This document shows, in pieces, positions 8,846-17,991 of a DNA stretch of 64,000 bases (the first letter of the stretch is position 1; each line of letters begins with the position of its first letter). The stretch comes from CAWEWH01 sp963812775. GTDB taxonomy: Bacteria > Pseudomonadota > Alphaproteobacteria > Rhizobiales > Beijerinckiaceae. The stretch is from NCBI GenBank assembly GCA_963812775.1, contig CAWEWH010000005.1, positions 1,240,001 through 1,304,000 of the forward strand. Reading direction: 5' to 3'. A model generated the notes under the pieces. That model had not been told where the DNA came from, searched no databases, and saw only the letters and a list, made by a program, of their open reading frames with translations. Made by a program: the position numbers and the translations under genes.

Positions 8846-9928
8846 TCACGACGACAGGCCGCCGAACAAGGTCGGCAGGTCGAGCGGCCGGAAGCCGTAA
8901 TGGTTGAGCCAGCGCACGTCCGCCTCGAAGAATGGGCGCAGGTCCGGCATGCCGTATTTCAGCATGGCGATGCGGTCGATGCCCATGCCCCAGGCGAAGC
9001 CCTGCACGGCGTCGGGATCGAGACCGCAATTGCGCAGCACGTTGGGATGCACCATGCCGCAGCCGAGAATCTCCAGCCAGTCGTCGCCCTCGCCGAAGCG
9101 GATCTCGCCGCCCTTGCGCGAGCACTGGATGTCGACCTCGGCCGACGGCTCGGTGAATGGGAAGAACGATGGCCGAAAACGCATCTTCACCTGATCGACC
9201 TCGAAGAACGACTTGCAGAATTCTTCGAGAATCCACTTCAGGTGGCCGAAATGCGACGTGCGGTCGATGACCAGCCCCTCGACCTGATGGAACATCGGCG
9301 TGTGCGTCTGGTCGCTGTCGTGGCGATAGGTGCGGCCCGGCACGATGATGCGGATCGGCGGCTTCTGCGTCTGCATGGTCCGGATCTGCACCGGCGAGGT
9401 GTGCGTGCGCAGCACCTTGCGCTCGCCGCGCTGGTCCGGCGGGAAGAAGAACGTGTCGTGCATCTCCCGCGCCGGATGGCCGGGCGGGAAATTGAGCGCC
9501 GTGAAATTGTAGAAGTCGGTCTCGATGTCCGGGCCCTCGGCGATGGCAAAGCCCATGTCGGCGAAGATAGCGACGAGCTCATCCATCACCTGGCTGATGG
9601 GATGGATGCGCCCGCGCGTTTCCGGACCCTCCGGCAGCGGCAACGTCACGTCGGCCCGCTCGGCCGCCAGACGGGTGGTCAGTGCTGCATCGCCGATCTC
9701 GGCCTTGCGTGCCGCAATCGCGTCCTGGACGCGATCGCGCAGGCCGTTGAACTCCGGTCCCTTCTCCTTCCGCTGCTCGGCCGTCATGCCGCCCAGCGTC
9801 TTCAGGAGTTCCGAGACGGTGCCCTTCTTGCCGAGCGTTGCGATCCTGAGTTGCTCCAACGCCGCCTCGTCGGCGGCGCCGGCGACCCGCGTCAGGATCG
9901 TTGCTTCCAGTTCCCGGATATCGCTCAT
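8846..9928 (-). CDS. pheS: Phenylalanine--tRNA ligase alpha subunit
   Basis: This is the catalytic subunit of PheRS, 360 residues. It has an N-terminal coiled-coil arm (about 1-85) that contacts tRNA, then the class II synthetase core: HPISQVMDELVAIFADMGF, motif 2 around LLRTHTSPVQIRTM and RTYRHDSDQTHTPMFHQ, and motif 3 at GFAWGMGIDRIAMLKYG. It lies between rplT and pheT on the same strand. The 242-base gap from rplT contains a strong hairpin and a dispersed repeat, either of which could affect readthrough. Confidence 0.98.
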   Translation of the reverse strand: MSDIRELEATILTRVAGAADEAALEQLRIATLGKKGTVSELLKTLGGMTAEQRKEKGPEFNGLRDRVQDAIAARKAEIGDAALTTRLAAERADVTLPLPEGPETRGRIHPISQVMDELVAIFADMGFAIAEGPDIETDFYNFTALNFPPGHPAREMHDTFFFPPDQRGERKVLRTHTSPVQIRTMQTQKPPIRIIVPGRTYRHDSDQTHTPMFHQVEGLVIDRTSHFGHLKWILEEFCKSFFEVDQVKMRFRPSFFPFTEPSAEVDIQCSRKGGEIRFGEGDDWLEILGCGMVHPNVLRNCGLDPDAVQGFAWGMGIDRIAMLKYGMPDLRPFFEADVRWLNHYGFRPLDLPTLFGGLSS

Positions 9929-10006
9929 TAATTCCCTCGGGCTCCGCTTGTCGGCTCCAGCCTTTGAATCGTCAAGCTTTACAAGGCTTTCCGGTCACGG
10001 CGAGGC

Positions 10007-10039
10007 GCGCTGGTTGCGCCGCCCGGCGGCGCCCAGCGC
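10007..10039 (-). promoter_or_regulatory. Strong intercistronic hairpin between rplT and pheS
   Basis: On the transcribed strand GCGCTGG pairs with CCAGCGC, and inside it GCGCCG pairs with CGGCGC, leaving only AA as a bulge on one side and a small loop. This gives about 13 GC-rich pairs. No U-run follows, so it is not a standard intrinsic terminator. It could slow RNases or attenuate pheST expression. Confidence 0.5.
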
Positions 10040-10125
10040 AAGATCCCGAAGCGTGTGGGCGGTTCTCGAACACCATGCGCAAGCTCAAAGGGCAGAGCGG
10101 CGATGTGGGTCTCTCGCATCGCATC
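10036..10125. repeat. Degenerate dispersed palindromic element (modules A+B)
   Basis: Module A is recognisable as GATCCCGAAGCGTGTGGGCGG ... ACCATGCGC, close to the fuller copies elsewhere in the window. It is followed by a weaker module B, AGAGCGGCGATG ... CATCGCATCGCGC. It sits in the transcribed gap between rplT and pheS and abuts the hairpin at 10007-10039. Confidence 0.5.
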
Positions 10126-10170
10126 GCGCGCCGCGGCCTCGGAAAGCCGGAAGCCGGAGAAGCCTGCCGC

Positions 10171-10530
10171 TCACGCGGCGATGGCCGCCTTCGCCTTCTC
10201 GACGATCGCCTTGAACGTGTCCGGCTCGCGGATGGCGATGTCGGACAGGACCTTGCGGTCGACCTCGACCCCGGCCTTGCCGAGGCCGGCGATAAATCGG
10301 CTGTAGGTCAGCCCGTGCTCGCGCACCGCCGCGTTGAGCCGCTGGATCCACAGCGCCCGGAAGCTGCGCTTGCGGTTCTTGCGGTCGCGATAGGCGTATT
10401 GCATCGAGCGATCGACGGCCGCCTTGGCGGTGCGGATCGTATTCTTGCAACGTCCGTAAAAGCCCTTGGCGGCTTTCAGGACTTTCTTGTGCTTGGCGTG
10501 GCTCGTCACGCCGCGTTTGACGCGGGCCAT
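10171..10530 (-). CDS. rplT: 50S ribosomal protein L20
   Basis: The 119-residue product has the L20 hallmarks: MARVKRGVTSHAKHKKVLKAAKG, the long N-terminal helix containing YAYRDRKNRKRSFRALWIQR, and the globular C-terminal domain with SRFIAGLGKAGVEVDRKVL. L20 binds 23S rRNA early in large-subunit assembly and in other bacteria represses its own operon. It follows rpmI by 24 bases and precedes pheS-pheT. Confidence 0.98.
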   Translation of the reverse strand: MARVKRGVTSHAKHKKVLKAAKGFYGRCKNTIRTAKAAVDRSMQYAYRDRKNRKRSFRALWIQRLNAAVREHGLTYSRFIAGLGKAGVEVDRKVLSDIAIREPDTFKAIVEKAKAAIAA

Positions 10531-10554
10531 GATGATACTCCTGGAAGATGCCGG

Positions 10555-10755
10555 TCAGCCGTTGGGGAGGTAGAACTTCTTGACCTTGACGGCATCGCCC
10601 TTGAACAGGACTTTGGTGCCGCGCAGGTTGCGGATCTGCTTGTTGGTCCGCCTGATCATCATGTGGCGCTTGCCCTGCTGGGCATGCAGCACCTTGCCGG
10701 TGGCCGTGATCTTGAAGCGCTTCTTGGCGCCCGATTTCGTCTTCAGCTTGGGCAT
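10555..10755 (-). CDS. rpmI: 50S ribosomal protein L35
   Basis: This 66-residue basic protein matches L35 throughout: MPKLKTKSGAKKRFKITATG, then HMMIRRTNKQIRNLRG. It is the first gene of the rpmI-rplT-pheS-pheT group here. In many bacteria infC lies directly upstream; in this window infC is 8 kb away on the same strand. The 259 bases between rpmI and the divergent gene at 11015 should hold its promoter, but no clear consensus was found. Confidence 0.97.
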   Translation of the reverse strand: MPKLKTKSGAKKRFKITATGKVLHAQQGKRHMMIRRTNKQIRNLRGTKVLFKGDAVKVKKFYLPNG

Positions 10756-11014
10756 TTGGCTCTCCTGGCGCTACGTGGCCTTGAGGACGGCCGTGGCGCG
10801 TTCATGCTCGCTTGAGCGCAAAGAACCGCCACGGCAGCCCTTGAGCCGGGCGGTTCGACGAAGCCGCGCTTATGGCAGAACGCCCCCCGCGTTTCAATTG
10901 CCGCGAACGCCGCAACGCCGCCCTGGCGCTGTCCTTCGGTGCACTGGTCGGAAAGAACAAAGCATGTACACTGTGGCGCCGTCGAACAAGGCAGCCCGCC
11001 TCAAAGGTGACCGC

Positions 11015-11596
11015 ATGCGCACACCCTCACGACTGCGTCTCGTCCTCGCCTTGACGGTGAGCTGGCTCATCGTTCCGGCGGGGTCGGTCGGGGCGGCTGA
11101 GCTCGTCCTCAACGGCGTGCGGCTGGCGACGGAATATGCCGGCTTCGTGCACCGCGAGGGGAGCCTGCGCGATTTTGAGAAGACCCACCCCGGCCTCGGC
11201 GCCTCGGTCGCCTACGACCTCGCCGATAAGGGCGTGGCGTCCGTCTACGTCTACAGCCAGCGTCTCACCCAGATACCGGATGGTGTCGACTCGATCCTCA
11301 CGATGGGGGAATTCGGGCGCTCCTCGCGGGAGGTGACCGAGGCGGCTCCCTCCCTCGCGCGGACTGCCGAGTTCGTCGGCAATTGTGCGGTCGAAATTAC
11401 GCGCGCCACGGGCTTCCTGTGCGCCGAGTTCATCATTCGAGACAGGAGTGGCGCTCGTCGCTCCTTTCTCTACCTCACGGCGGCTTCGGATCGTTTCATA
11501 AAGCTGCGCATCACCATGGGTGACGACGTGCCGGGTGACGCGCGGGCGCACGCCTTCGCGGCAGCGCTCGGGACGGGGCTGCGTCAGTCCCGCTGA
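11015..11596 (+). CDS. Exported hypothetical protein
   Basis: The 193-residue protein starts with a signal peptide (MRTPSRLRLVLALTVSW, cleavage probable after VGAAE). The mature part shows mixed alpha/beta character and two cysteines (FVGNCAVEI and GFLCAEFII) that may be disulfide-bonded. No family is recognised. The start at ATG 11015 is set by the signal peptide; a longer frame upstream overlaps the rpmI promoter region and encodes nothing plausible. Secretion across the inner membrane is likely, and function is unknown. Confidence 0.7.
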   Translation: MRTPSRLRLVLALTVSWLIVPAGSVGAAELVLNGVRLATEYAGFVHREGSLRDFEKTHPGLGASVAYDLADKGVASVYVYSQRLTQIPDGVDSILTMGEFGRSSREVTEAAPSLARTAEFVGNCAVEITRATGFLCAEFIIRDRSGARRSFLYLTAASDRFIKLRITMGDDVPGDARAHAFAAALGTGLRQSR

Positions 11597-11758
11597 GTTG
11601 CCCCGGCGCAACGCTCCGTGGGTTGTCGGTGGTTGGGGCCTCGAATGGGAGCCCCCGATCTTGCCGGGAGCCGGCGCGGCAGCTTAGGTTTCGCCGGGCC
11701 ACGAAGCGGTCGCCTCTCGGCCGCCATCGATCCTCCACCACTGCCGCGGAGAAGCATC

Positions 11759-12514
11759 ATGGCTGACACGTCTGCGATCTCCCTGCCGCCGACAGGGGGC
11801 ACCTTCCGTATTGGCGATGTTCTCAACAGATCGTTCAGCGTGTTCAGCCGCCATGCGGCCAGCTTCATCGGCATCACTGCGGTCGCTTACATTCCCATTT
11901 ACATCTTCGCTTTCGCGCAGCTCGGCAGAAAGTCGACGGATTTCGACACTGGCACGGTCGTCTTGGGCATGTTGTCGGTGATTGCCTTGATCATCTGTTC
12001 GGTGGTCGCCAGCGGTGCTGTCCTCTATTGCGTTGTCCAGGATCTCCGCTCGGCGCCGTTCTCGGTGGGCAACTCGGTGCAGGTGGCGCTGCGACGGCTC
12101 TTGCCGATGATCGGGGTGGCAATTTGTGTCGGCGTGCTCTGCCTCCTCGGTCTTATGTTGCTTGTCGTGCCCGGCCTTATCGTCATTTGCATGTACTACG
12201 TGGCGACGCCCGTTTGCATCGCCGAGAACGAAGGCGTCTTCGGCAGCATGTCGCGGAGCGCTCAACTCACCAAGGGACATCGCTGGCAGATCTTCGGCAT
12301 TCTGGTCCTGATATGGATCGCCTCGGTCATCATTACCGTTCTGATCGAAGCGCTTGGTGCCGGACTCGGCGCTATCCCCGGATTCATCTTGACCCAGGTT
12401 TGGCAGGTTGTGGCCGGCGCGTTCGGAGGCGTGGTCTCCGGCGTCCTTTACTATAACCTGCGCGTCGCCAAGGAAGGCGTCGACATCAACCAGATCGCCA
12501 GCGTCTTCGATTGA
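11759..12514 (+). CDS. Integral membrane protein, YciC/GlpQ-membrane-domain-like
   Basis: This is a 251-residue polytopic membrane protein. After a 30-residue cytosolic start (FRIGDVLNRSFSVFSRH) there are about six hydrophobic segments, including FIGITAVAYIPIYIFAFAQL, VLCLLGLMLLVVPGLIVICM and ILVLIWIASVIITVLI. The pattern ARNEGVFGSMSRSAQLTKGH-like (here AENEGVFGSMSRSAQLTKGH) is typical of a broad family of membrane proteins related to YciC and the membrane anchor of some glycerophosphodiester phosphodiesterases. ATG 11759 follows GCGGAGAAGC, a plausible ribosome site. It converges on the RDD gene across a shared hairpin. Confidence 0.8.
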   Translation: MADTSAISLPPTGGTFRIGDVLNRSFSVFSRHAASFIGITAVAYIPIYIFAFAQLGRKSTDFDTGTVVLGMLSVIALIICSVVASGAVLYCVVQDLRSAPFSVGNSVQVALRRLLPMIGVAICVGVLCLLGLMLLVVPGLIVICMYYVATPVCIAENEGVFGSMSRSAQLTKGHRWQIFGILVLIWIASVIITVLIEALGAGLGAIPGFILTQVWQVVAGAFGGVVSGVLYYNLRVAKEGVDINQIASVFD

Positions 12515-12529
12515 TACCGCAAAGTTTGG

Positions 12530-12565
12530 AGCAGGCACGGGATCATTTCTTGGTCCCGTGCTGCT
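12530..12565. terminator. Possible bidirectional terminator between convergent genes
   Basis: AGCAGGCACGGGA pairs with TCCCGTGCTGCT through 12 pairs with one bulged G and an 11-base loop. It lies between the stop of the membrane gene and the end of the RDD gene, whose stop codon is inside the loop. No long U-run follows on either strand, so termination strength is uncertain. Confidence 0.5.
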
Positions 12566-13430
12566 TGTCATCGCGGAAGGTGCCGAACAGCCGCTCGTTC
12601 TCGAGGAAGGCGCGTTCCGCCGCATAGAACTCGGTGAGGAAGGTGACCGTCTCGGACGCCCGCGGCACCGGATGCTCGATCTTGCGACAGATTTTCTCGC
12701 GCACGTCCTCGAGGAGCCGCATGGTATCGTCGCTCCGCGGCCGGCGCAGCAACTCCTCCAGCACCTGCAGCTCGAAGGCGCCATAGGCGGCGAGCTGCTT
12801 TGGCGTGAACGTGTAGCGGGCTGCCGTTTCAACGAGATCGCCGAGCAGTACGCGTTTTGGCAGCGAGATCACCATCGTGCCGGCAATGAAGTCGCCGGCC
12901 CGCAGTCGGTCGCGGTTGAAGAGCGGCAGGGCGACGAACAGCGCCAGCCATCCGCCGAGCGCCAGGTTTTGCCAGACATCGACGCCGGCCCGCGCCGAGA
13001 CGAGCAGGCCGAGCGGCAAGAACACCTCCACCTCGCGCGTCAGGTTGCGGGCCACGACCGCGCCCGGCAACAGCGGCCCGCCGCGCCGATCGATGACGCG
13101 CAGCCGGTTGATGCGCTTTCCCGGCGTGGCGCCCTGCCAAGCAAGCTCGAAATAGATGAAGTAAAGATTGCGCACCAGGAAGGCGATGAACAGCACGATG
13201 GTCACCGCCACCCCGTAGGTCGCGCCGCGCAGGACCAGGAGGACGACGATCAGGTAGATGGCGATCGTCGTGCAGAGCCAGATGACGAGGTCGAGAGCGA
13301 GAGCGGCGGCGCGCTCGCCGTGATCGGCAAGATCGACAAGAAGCGGCACGCCTTCCGGCGTCATGATCTCGCGGCGCTGCCGGCGCGTGCCTTCCAGGAA
13401 CAGCGAGACGCGTTCCTGCAGCGTCGTCAC
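12543..13430 (-). CDS. RDD family membrane protein
   Basis: The 295-residue protein has an RDD domain: two or three membrane segments between about residues 40 and 170 (LALDLVIWLCTTIAIYLIVV, VAVTIVLFIAFLVRNLYFI), with the conserved GATPGKRINRLRVIDRRGG motif after the second. The C-terminal 100 residues are soluble and helical. Start is GTG 13430, overlapping the stop of the SpoIIM-like gene by four bases (GTGA). It is the last gene of the MoxR operon. RDD proteins are often transport- or stress-associated; the substrate is unknown. Confidence 0.85.
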   Translation of the reverse strand: MTTLQERVSLFLEGTRRQRREIMTPEGVPLLVDLADHGERAAALALDLVIWLCTTIAIYLIVVLLVLRGATYGVAVTIVLFIAFLVRNLYFIYFELAWQGATPGKRINRLRVIDRRGGPLLPGAVVARNLTREVEVFLPLGLLVSARAGVDVWQNLALGGWLALFVALPLFNRDRLRAGDFIAGTMVISLPKRVLLGDLVETAARYTFTPKQLAAYGAFELQVLEELLRRPRSDDTMRLLEDVREKICRKIEHPVPRASETVTFLTEFYAAERAFLENERLFGTFRDDKQHGTKK

Positions 13431-14506
13431 CGCACGGCTCCCCGCCCGGCAAACAGGAAATAGCCGAGCCACAGGGCTGCCGTCACGCCCGCGAAAGCAA
13501 ACCGTCCCGTCGTGTCGGCGACGAGCTGCCTCAACCCACCCTCGATAAAGCCGGCGATGAAGAACATGATGACCGCGCCGACCGCCAGATGCGCCGCCGT
13601 GCGTCCGCGGATGGCGATGTTGTCGACCCGCGTGTAGCGGCCGGGGAACAGCTCGTGGCGGGCGATGACAAGACCACCGGCGCCGCACAATATGATGGCG
13701 CCGAGCTCCGTCACCCCATGGATGGAGATCCAGCCGATGAAATCGACCAGCAGCCCGCGGTCGTGATGGAGGCCCGCGGCGGCGCCGATCACCAGCCCGT
13801 TATAGACCATCAGGATGAGGGTCGGCACGCCGGCCGCGATGCCGAGCCCGAAAGCCATGAGGCCGACCATGGTATTGTGCCGGAACAGGGCGTTGGCGAA
13901 GACGATGAACGACTCCGTGAAGCCAGGCCACGGCGCAAAGAGTTCGCGGCGCAGGAGATCGTCGCGCGTGCTGGTGGACGTCAGCAGGCTGTTGAGGCCC
14001 TGCGGAATGATGGCGGTGAGCCAGGACATGTCCTGCAGCGTCAGGATGAAGCCAGCGGCCATCCCCACCGCCGTCGCCAGGAACGCCAGCAGGATGGGCA
14101 CGCCGGACGCGCGCACCGCCGCCGGAAAGTCATGCACGAGAAAATCGCGAACGCCTTCGCCGAGGCTTTGCCGCGGGCCATAGACGACCAGAAACGCCCG
14201 CAGGCACAGATTCTCCAGATAGAGGAGCAGGTGCCGGTCGAGCGCGATGGCGCGGGCCACCGAAAGAGCCGACATGACGGAGCGATAGAGCGTCGGCAGG
14301 CGCTGCAGCTCCTCGAAGTCGAGGGAGCCGACGCCGTTACGCTCCACTTTGGCGACAAGCGTCTCCAACTCCTGCCACGACTTTTCGCGGCCGCGCCGGA
14401 ACTCGCTGCTGCGCAGCACCAATGCCGGCTTCGCGCCTGCGGCGGCCGCCGCTGGTGGGGGCGCTGCCGGGACGATCGGAACGCTGCGGACCTCCGGCAT
14501 CGACAT
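13427..14506 (-). CDS. Stage II sporulation protein M family membrane protein
   Basis: The 359-residue product has a cytosolic N-terminal helical region (SWQELETLVAKVERNGVGSL, then LPTLYRSVMSALSVAR) and a C-terminal multi-pass SpoIIM domain with motifs such as MVGLMAFGLGIAAGVPT and ISIHGVTELGAIILCGAGG. In non-sporulating bacteria this family appears in MoxR/DUF58/RDD operons, as here, and is not linked to sporulation. Start ATG 14506 shares ATGA with the stop of the DUF58 gene. Role in the envelope is inferred from context. Confidence 0.87.
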   Translation of the reverse strand: MSMPEVRSVPIVPAAPPPAAAAAGAKPALVLRSSEFRRGREKSWQELETLVAKVERNGVGSLDFEELQRLPTLYRSVMSALSVARAIALDRHLLLYLENLCLRAFLVVYGPRQSLGEGVRDFLVHDFPAAVRASGVPILLAFLATAVGMAAGFILTLQDMSWLTAIIPQGLNSLLTSTSTRDDLLRRELFAPWPGFTESFIVFANALFRHNTMVGLMAFGLGIAAGVPTLILMVYNGLVIGAAAGLHHDRGLLVDFIGWISIHGVTELGAIILCGAGGLVIARHELFPGRYTRVDNIAIRGRTAAHLAVGAVIMFFIAGFIEGGLRQLVADTTGRFAFAGVTAALWLGYFLFAGRGAVR

Positions 14507-15819
14507 CAGATCAGCCCCCGCTGCTTGATGAGAAGGTAGCGGTTGATCAGCGCGACCGACAGCCCGCTGCTCGGCACGTCGAGGCAATGCAGCCCAAGCC
14601 GTTCGAGCCGCTCCAGCACGATTTCGCGCTCGCGCTGAAAGTCGCCGGCCACGACCGCCTCGGCGACGCCGAGGAAGCTGTGCGGTTCGGCGTCGACACT
14701 CTTCTGCAAAGCGTTGTCGCGCAGCGTGACGAAGACCACGACGTGCTTGTTGGCGACGCGTTGCAGGCTCTCGATCAGGAGCTCGGCCGTCACCGTGTCG
14801 ATGAACTCGGTGAACAGCACCACCAGCGCCCGCCGCTTCAGCCGCACGTTGAGCTCGGTGAGACCGAGCGTGAAGTTGGTTTCCTCGCTGTTGTAGCCGA
14901 GCTCGGCGGTCGAGCGCTGGATCGAGCCGAAGCTGGTGAGGCCGCGCAGCGGCGTCCGGTAGCCGCGCACCGAGGCGTCGAAGCTGTAGAGCCCGACGAG
15001 GTCGCCGCTGCGCAGTGAGATCCAGGCGAGGACGAGGGCGGCGTTCACCGCGTGGTCGAGCCGGGCGATGCCGTTGATCGGCTCCTGCATCAAGTGGCCG
15101 GTGTCGAAGGCGAGGATGATTTGATGGTTGCGCTCGGTCTGGAACTCCTTGCAGACGAGCTTGCGGTGGCGCGCCGAGTGCTTCCAGTCGACGTGGCGGG
15201 GATCGAGCCCGGGCACGTAGTCGCGCAGCGCCTCGAACTCGGAGCCCTCGCCCCTCTGCTGCTGCACCTTGATGCCGTAGATGGCCTCCTGCGAAAAGAA
15301 TTGCAGCGCCGCGTTCTGCACGCCGCGCACGTTCGGCACCACGTCGACGCTGCCGTCGATTGCGACGCGCTGCTGGCAGCGCACCAGCGATAGCGGGCCG
15401 CGCCAGCGCAGCCACACCGCGTCGACGAACACCTTGCCGCGCCGGCGCGGCGTCATCGGCAGGCTTATGCGGGCGCTCTCCCCCGGCGGCAGCTCGGCCC
15501 GGGCGACCTCCGCCGGGTCGAGCGCGCCGCGCTGCTCCAACAGCACCTCGAAGCGCGTCGTCCCCGGATGCGCCGCTTTGACGATCTTCACCCTGACGGT
15601 GCCGCTCTCGCCGATATAGAGGCGTGTCGGCAATTTCGCCTCGACCTTGAGGCGGCGGCGCGGGAAGGCCAGCATGGCGTCGGTCGCGATGGCGACCAGG
15701 ACGGCGAGCCCGTAGTTGAAGCTGAGCCCCCAGAGGTCGGGGTTGACGACGAGCAGGATCAGGGCGAGCGGCACGCCCGCTGCGAAGATGATCACCGCAA
15801 GCGGCGTTGGCATGATCAT
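14506..15819 (-). CDS. DUF58 domain-containing protein (VWA-like)
   Basis: This 437-residue protein starts with two hydrophobic segments (about 5-50), then a beta-rich region, then the DUF58 core with FEALRDYVPGLDPRHVDWK and HSARHRKLVCKEF. The following stretch IILAFDTGHLM has a von Willebrand A-like fold start, though the metal site (DxSxS) is degenerate, reading DTGHL. DUF58 proteins are the usual partners of MoxR ATPases. The gene overlaps both neighbours by four bases or fewer. Confidence 0.87.
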   Translation of the reverse strand: MIMPTPLAVIIFAAGVPLALILLVVNPDLWGLSFNYGLAVLVAIATDAMLAFPRRRLKVEAKLPTRLYIGESGTVRVKIVKAAHPGTTRFEVLLEQRGALDPAEVARAELPPGESARISLPMTPRRRGKVFVDAVWLRWRGPLSLVRCQQRVAIDGSVDVVPNVRGVQNAALQFFSQEAIYGIKVQQQRGEGSEFEALRDYVPGLDPRHVDWKHSARHRKLVCKEFQTERNHQIILAFDTGHLMQEPINGIARLDHAVNAALVLAWISLRSGDLVGLYSFDASVRGYRTPLRGLTSFGSIQRSTAELGYNSEETNFTLGLTELNVRLKRRALVVLFTEFIDTVTAELLIESLQRVANKHVVVFVTLRDNALQKSVDAEPHSFLGVAEAVVAGDFQREREIVLERLERLGLHCLDVPSSGLSVALINRYLLIKQRGLI

Positions 15820-16772
15820 CGTGGCGCCGCCGTCTGGTCGAGGATGTCGCGGATGGCGCGGTCGGTGGTCAGGCCCTCGATCTCGGCGCTGGGCGCCAGC
15901 GTGACGCGGTGGCGTAGCAGCGGCACCGCCAGCGCCTTGATGTCGTCGGGGATGACGAAATCGCGCCCCTGCGCGGCCGCATAGGCGCGCACCGCGGCCG
16001 CCAGCATGGTGGCAGCGCGCGTCGAGGCACCGATCTCGAGCGCTGGCAGCTGGCGTGTTGCTCGCACCACGTCGACGATGTAGTCGACCAGCACCTCCGA
16101 GAGGCGTATCTCGCTGACGGCGCGGCGCACCACCCCAAGCGCTTCGGCGGTGACCACCGGCTTGATGTCGAAGTCGGCGAGCCGTGGCATGGCGGAACGA
16201 TGTCCGTGCCGCGTCACGATCTCGCGTTCTTGGTCGCGGTCGGGATAGTCAATGAGGATCTTGAACAGGAATCGGTCGAGCTGCGCCTCCGGCAGCGGAT
16301 AGGTGCCGTGCTGCTCGATGGGGTTCTGCGTCGCCACCACCATGAACTCGTCGCCCAGGCTATGGTCCTTGCCGTCGATGGTGACGAAGCGCTCGTTCAT
16401 CGCCTGCAGCAGCGCCGCCTGCGTCTTGGGCGGGGTGCGGTTGATTTCGTCGGCGAGCAGGATCTGGGTGAAGATCGGCCCTTTGGTGAGCACGAACGTG
16501 TTGGTCTGGAAGTTGAAGAGGTTGGTGCCGAGCACATCACCAGGCATCAGGTCGGGGGTGAACTGGACGCGCCCGAACTTCAGCGCCATGGCGGCCGCGA
16601 AGGTCTGCGTCAACAGCGTCTTGGCGGTGCCCGGCACGCCCTCGACCAGCACGTGGCCGCCACACAGAAGGCTCGTCAGCATCAGATCAACGACTTCATC
16701 CTGGCCGACCACGACCTTGCGGACCTGCTCGCGAATGCCGTCGGTGATGGCGCGAATTGGACTAAGATCCAC
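15816..16772 (-). CDS. MoxR-family AAA+ ATPase
   Basis: The 318-residue protein is a AAA+ ATPase of the MoxR group, chaperone-like enzymes that act on VWA-domain clients. Walker A is GVPGTAKTLLT, Walker B is LLADEINRTPPKTQAALLQAMNE, sensor 1 is VVATQNPIEQHGTYPLPEAQLDRFLF, and the C-terminal lid carries ASTRAATMLAAAVRAYA. It overlaps DUF4350 and DUF58 genes, so translation is probably coupled. The DUF58 protein is the likely client. Confidence 0.94.
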   Translation of the reverse strand: MDLSPIRAITDGIREQVRKVVVGQDEVVDLMLTSLLCGGHVLVEGVPGTAKTLLTQTFAAAMALKFGRVQFTPDLMPGDVLGTNLFNFQTNTFVLTKGPIFTQILLADEINRTPPKTQAALLQAMNERFVTIDGKDHSLGDEFMVVATQNPIEQHGTYPLPEAQLDRFLFKILIDYPDRDQEREIVTRHGHRSAMPRLADFDIKPVVTAEALGVVRRAVSEIRLSEVLVDYIVDVVRATRQLPALEIGASTRAATMLAAAVRAYAAAQGRDFVIPDDIKALAVPLLRHRVTLAPSAEIEGLTTDRAIRDILDQTAAPR

Positions 16773-17991
16773 CCAGCATCTCCCGTTTCCAGCGAAAGGT
16801 ATCGCGCGCTAAGCCGACAATGCCAGCCACATCGGCCCGAGCGCCGCGCGCCAGGGCGTCGGCGCGCCGCATGATGTCGGCAAGATCGACGCTGTGGCCG
16901 CGGGCTTTGCCGACCCGGTCAAGCCACGCGACGGTGAGGGCTTCGTCGGCATCGCGTGGCGCTCGCAGGCGCCGGGCCACGTTGCGAACGGTGGCGCGAA
17001 CATAGCTCGCCACGATCGGCTCCCGATAGTTCGCGAAGGCGAGCAGATGGGCGGCGTTGTGGATCAGGCCTTCCTTGCCGGCCGCCAGCAGGACGGGCGT
17101 CGGGTGCGGCTTGCCGAAGCGCGGCATCGTCGCCCACAGCAGGAGAGCCAACAGCGCCAGGGCGTTCACCGTGACGAACACGAATGGCGGCATGAACAAG
17201 AGGTTCAGCGGGTTGGACGGAGGCGGGCGATAGCCGGCCGTCCCGGCGCGCGGCGTCTCGATGAACACGATCGATCCACCCGAATAGCGCAGCTGGCCGA
17301 TGAGGCGCATGGCGAGCTCGGCATTGTCTCCCTTCAGCAAGCCGTGATTGGCGAGAATGTCGGGATCAGCCACGACCCACGCGCGACGCCGGCGATCGGT
17401 CCTCTCGCCGATGAGGATGCCGCCCTCCGACGCGACGATTGGCCGGAGATCGCTGCCAACAACGACTTGCGTCGTCTTGGCGAGATGCGGCGTCACGCCG
17501 AGCTCGTTGGTGGTCCACTCGGTGGGCGTATCGATGCGGGAGGCGCGCCCGCGGCTGCCGGCCTGCACGATCATCCAATCGACCTCGCCGGGCAGCAGCG
17601 ATCGCGCCTCCTCGATCCAGCCCGCATGCGATTCGCTGCGCGAGCCCGACCATTTCGGCAGGATGTACAGCGCGCGACTGGCATTGGCGAGCGCTTGGCG
17701 CTTCTCCGCCGTGTCGATGGACGACACCGAACCGGTGACGACGAGGAGCGTCGCCGGCTGGCTGGCCTCGCGCATCGCCGTCGGGCCCTTGACGACATTG
17801 AGACCGAGCCGCTGCATCAGCTCGGCGAACCCGACATAGCCGATGGCTGAGCGCGAGAAGACGCTGGCGCCCACCTCGGCGCTGGGGCCGCCGCTGAGGC
17901 CCATGATGTAGAGCGACAGCGCGAAGAGCGCGGCCGCTGCGCCGACCCAGCCGATGAGGACGCGTGGCGAGACGATGCGCGCCTCGCTCAT
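16762..17991 (-). CDS. DUF4350 domain-containing membrane protein
   Basis: The 409-residue product has an N-terminal membrane segment (VLIGWVGAAAALFALSLYIM), an extracytoplasmic DUF4350-type alpha/beta domain (ATLLVVTGSVSS; RRAWVVADPDILANHGL), a second membrane segment (PPFVFVTVNALALLALLLWA) and a helical cytosolic tail. The domain resembles GATase-like folds but no catalytic residues are evident. Start ATG 17991 overlaps the stop of the DUF4129 gene. Function is inferred only from membership of the MoxR operon. Confidence 0.85.
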   Translation of the reverse strand: MSEARIVSPRVLIGWVGAAAALFALSLYIMGLSGGPSAEVGASVFSRSAIGYVGFAELMQRLGLNVVKGPTAMREASQPATLLVVTGSVSSIDTAEKRQALANASRALYILPKWSGSRSESHAGWIEEARSLLPGEVDWMIVQAGSRGRASRIDTPTEWTTNELGVTPHLAKTTQVVVGSDLRPIVASEGGILIGERTDRRRRAWVVADPDILANHGLLKGDNAELAMRLIGQLRYSGGSIVFIETPRAGTAGYRPPPSNPLNLLFMPPFVFVTVNALALLALLLWATMPRFGKPHPTPVLLAAGKEGLIHNAAHLLAFANYREPIVASYVRATVRNVARRLRAPRDADEALTVAWLDRVGKARGHSVDLADIMRRADALARGARADVAGIVGLARDTFRWKREMLGGS

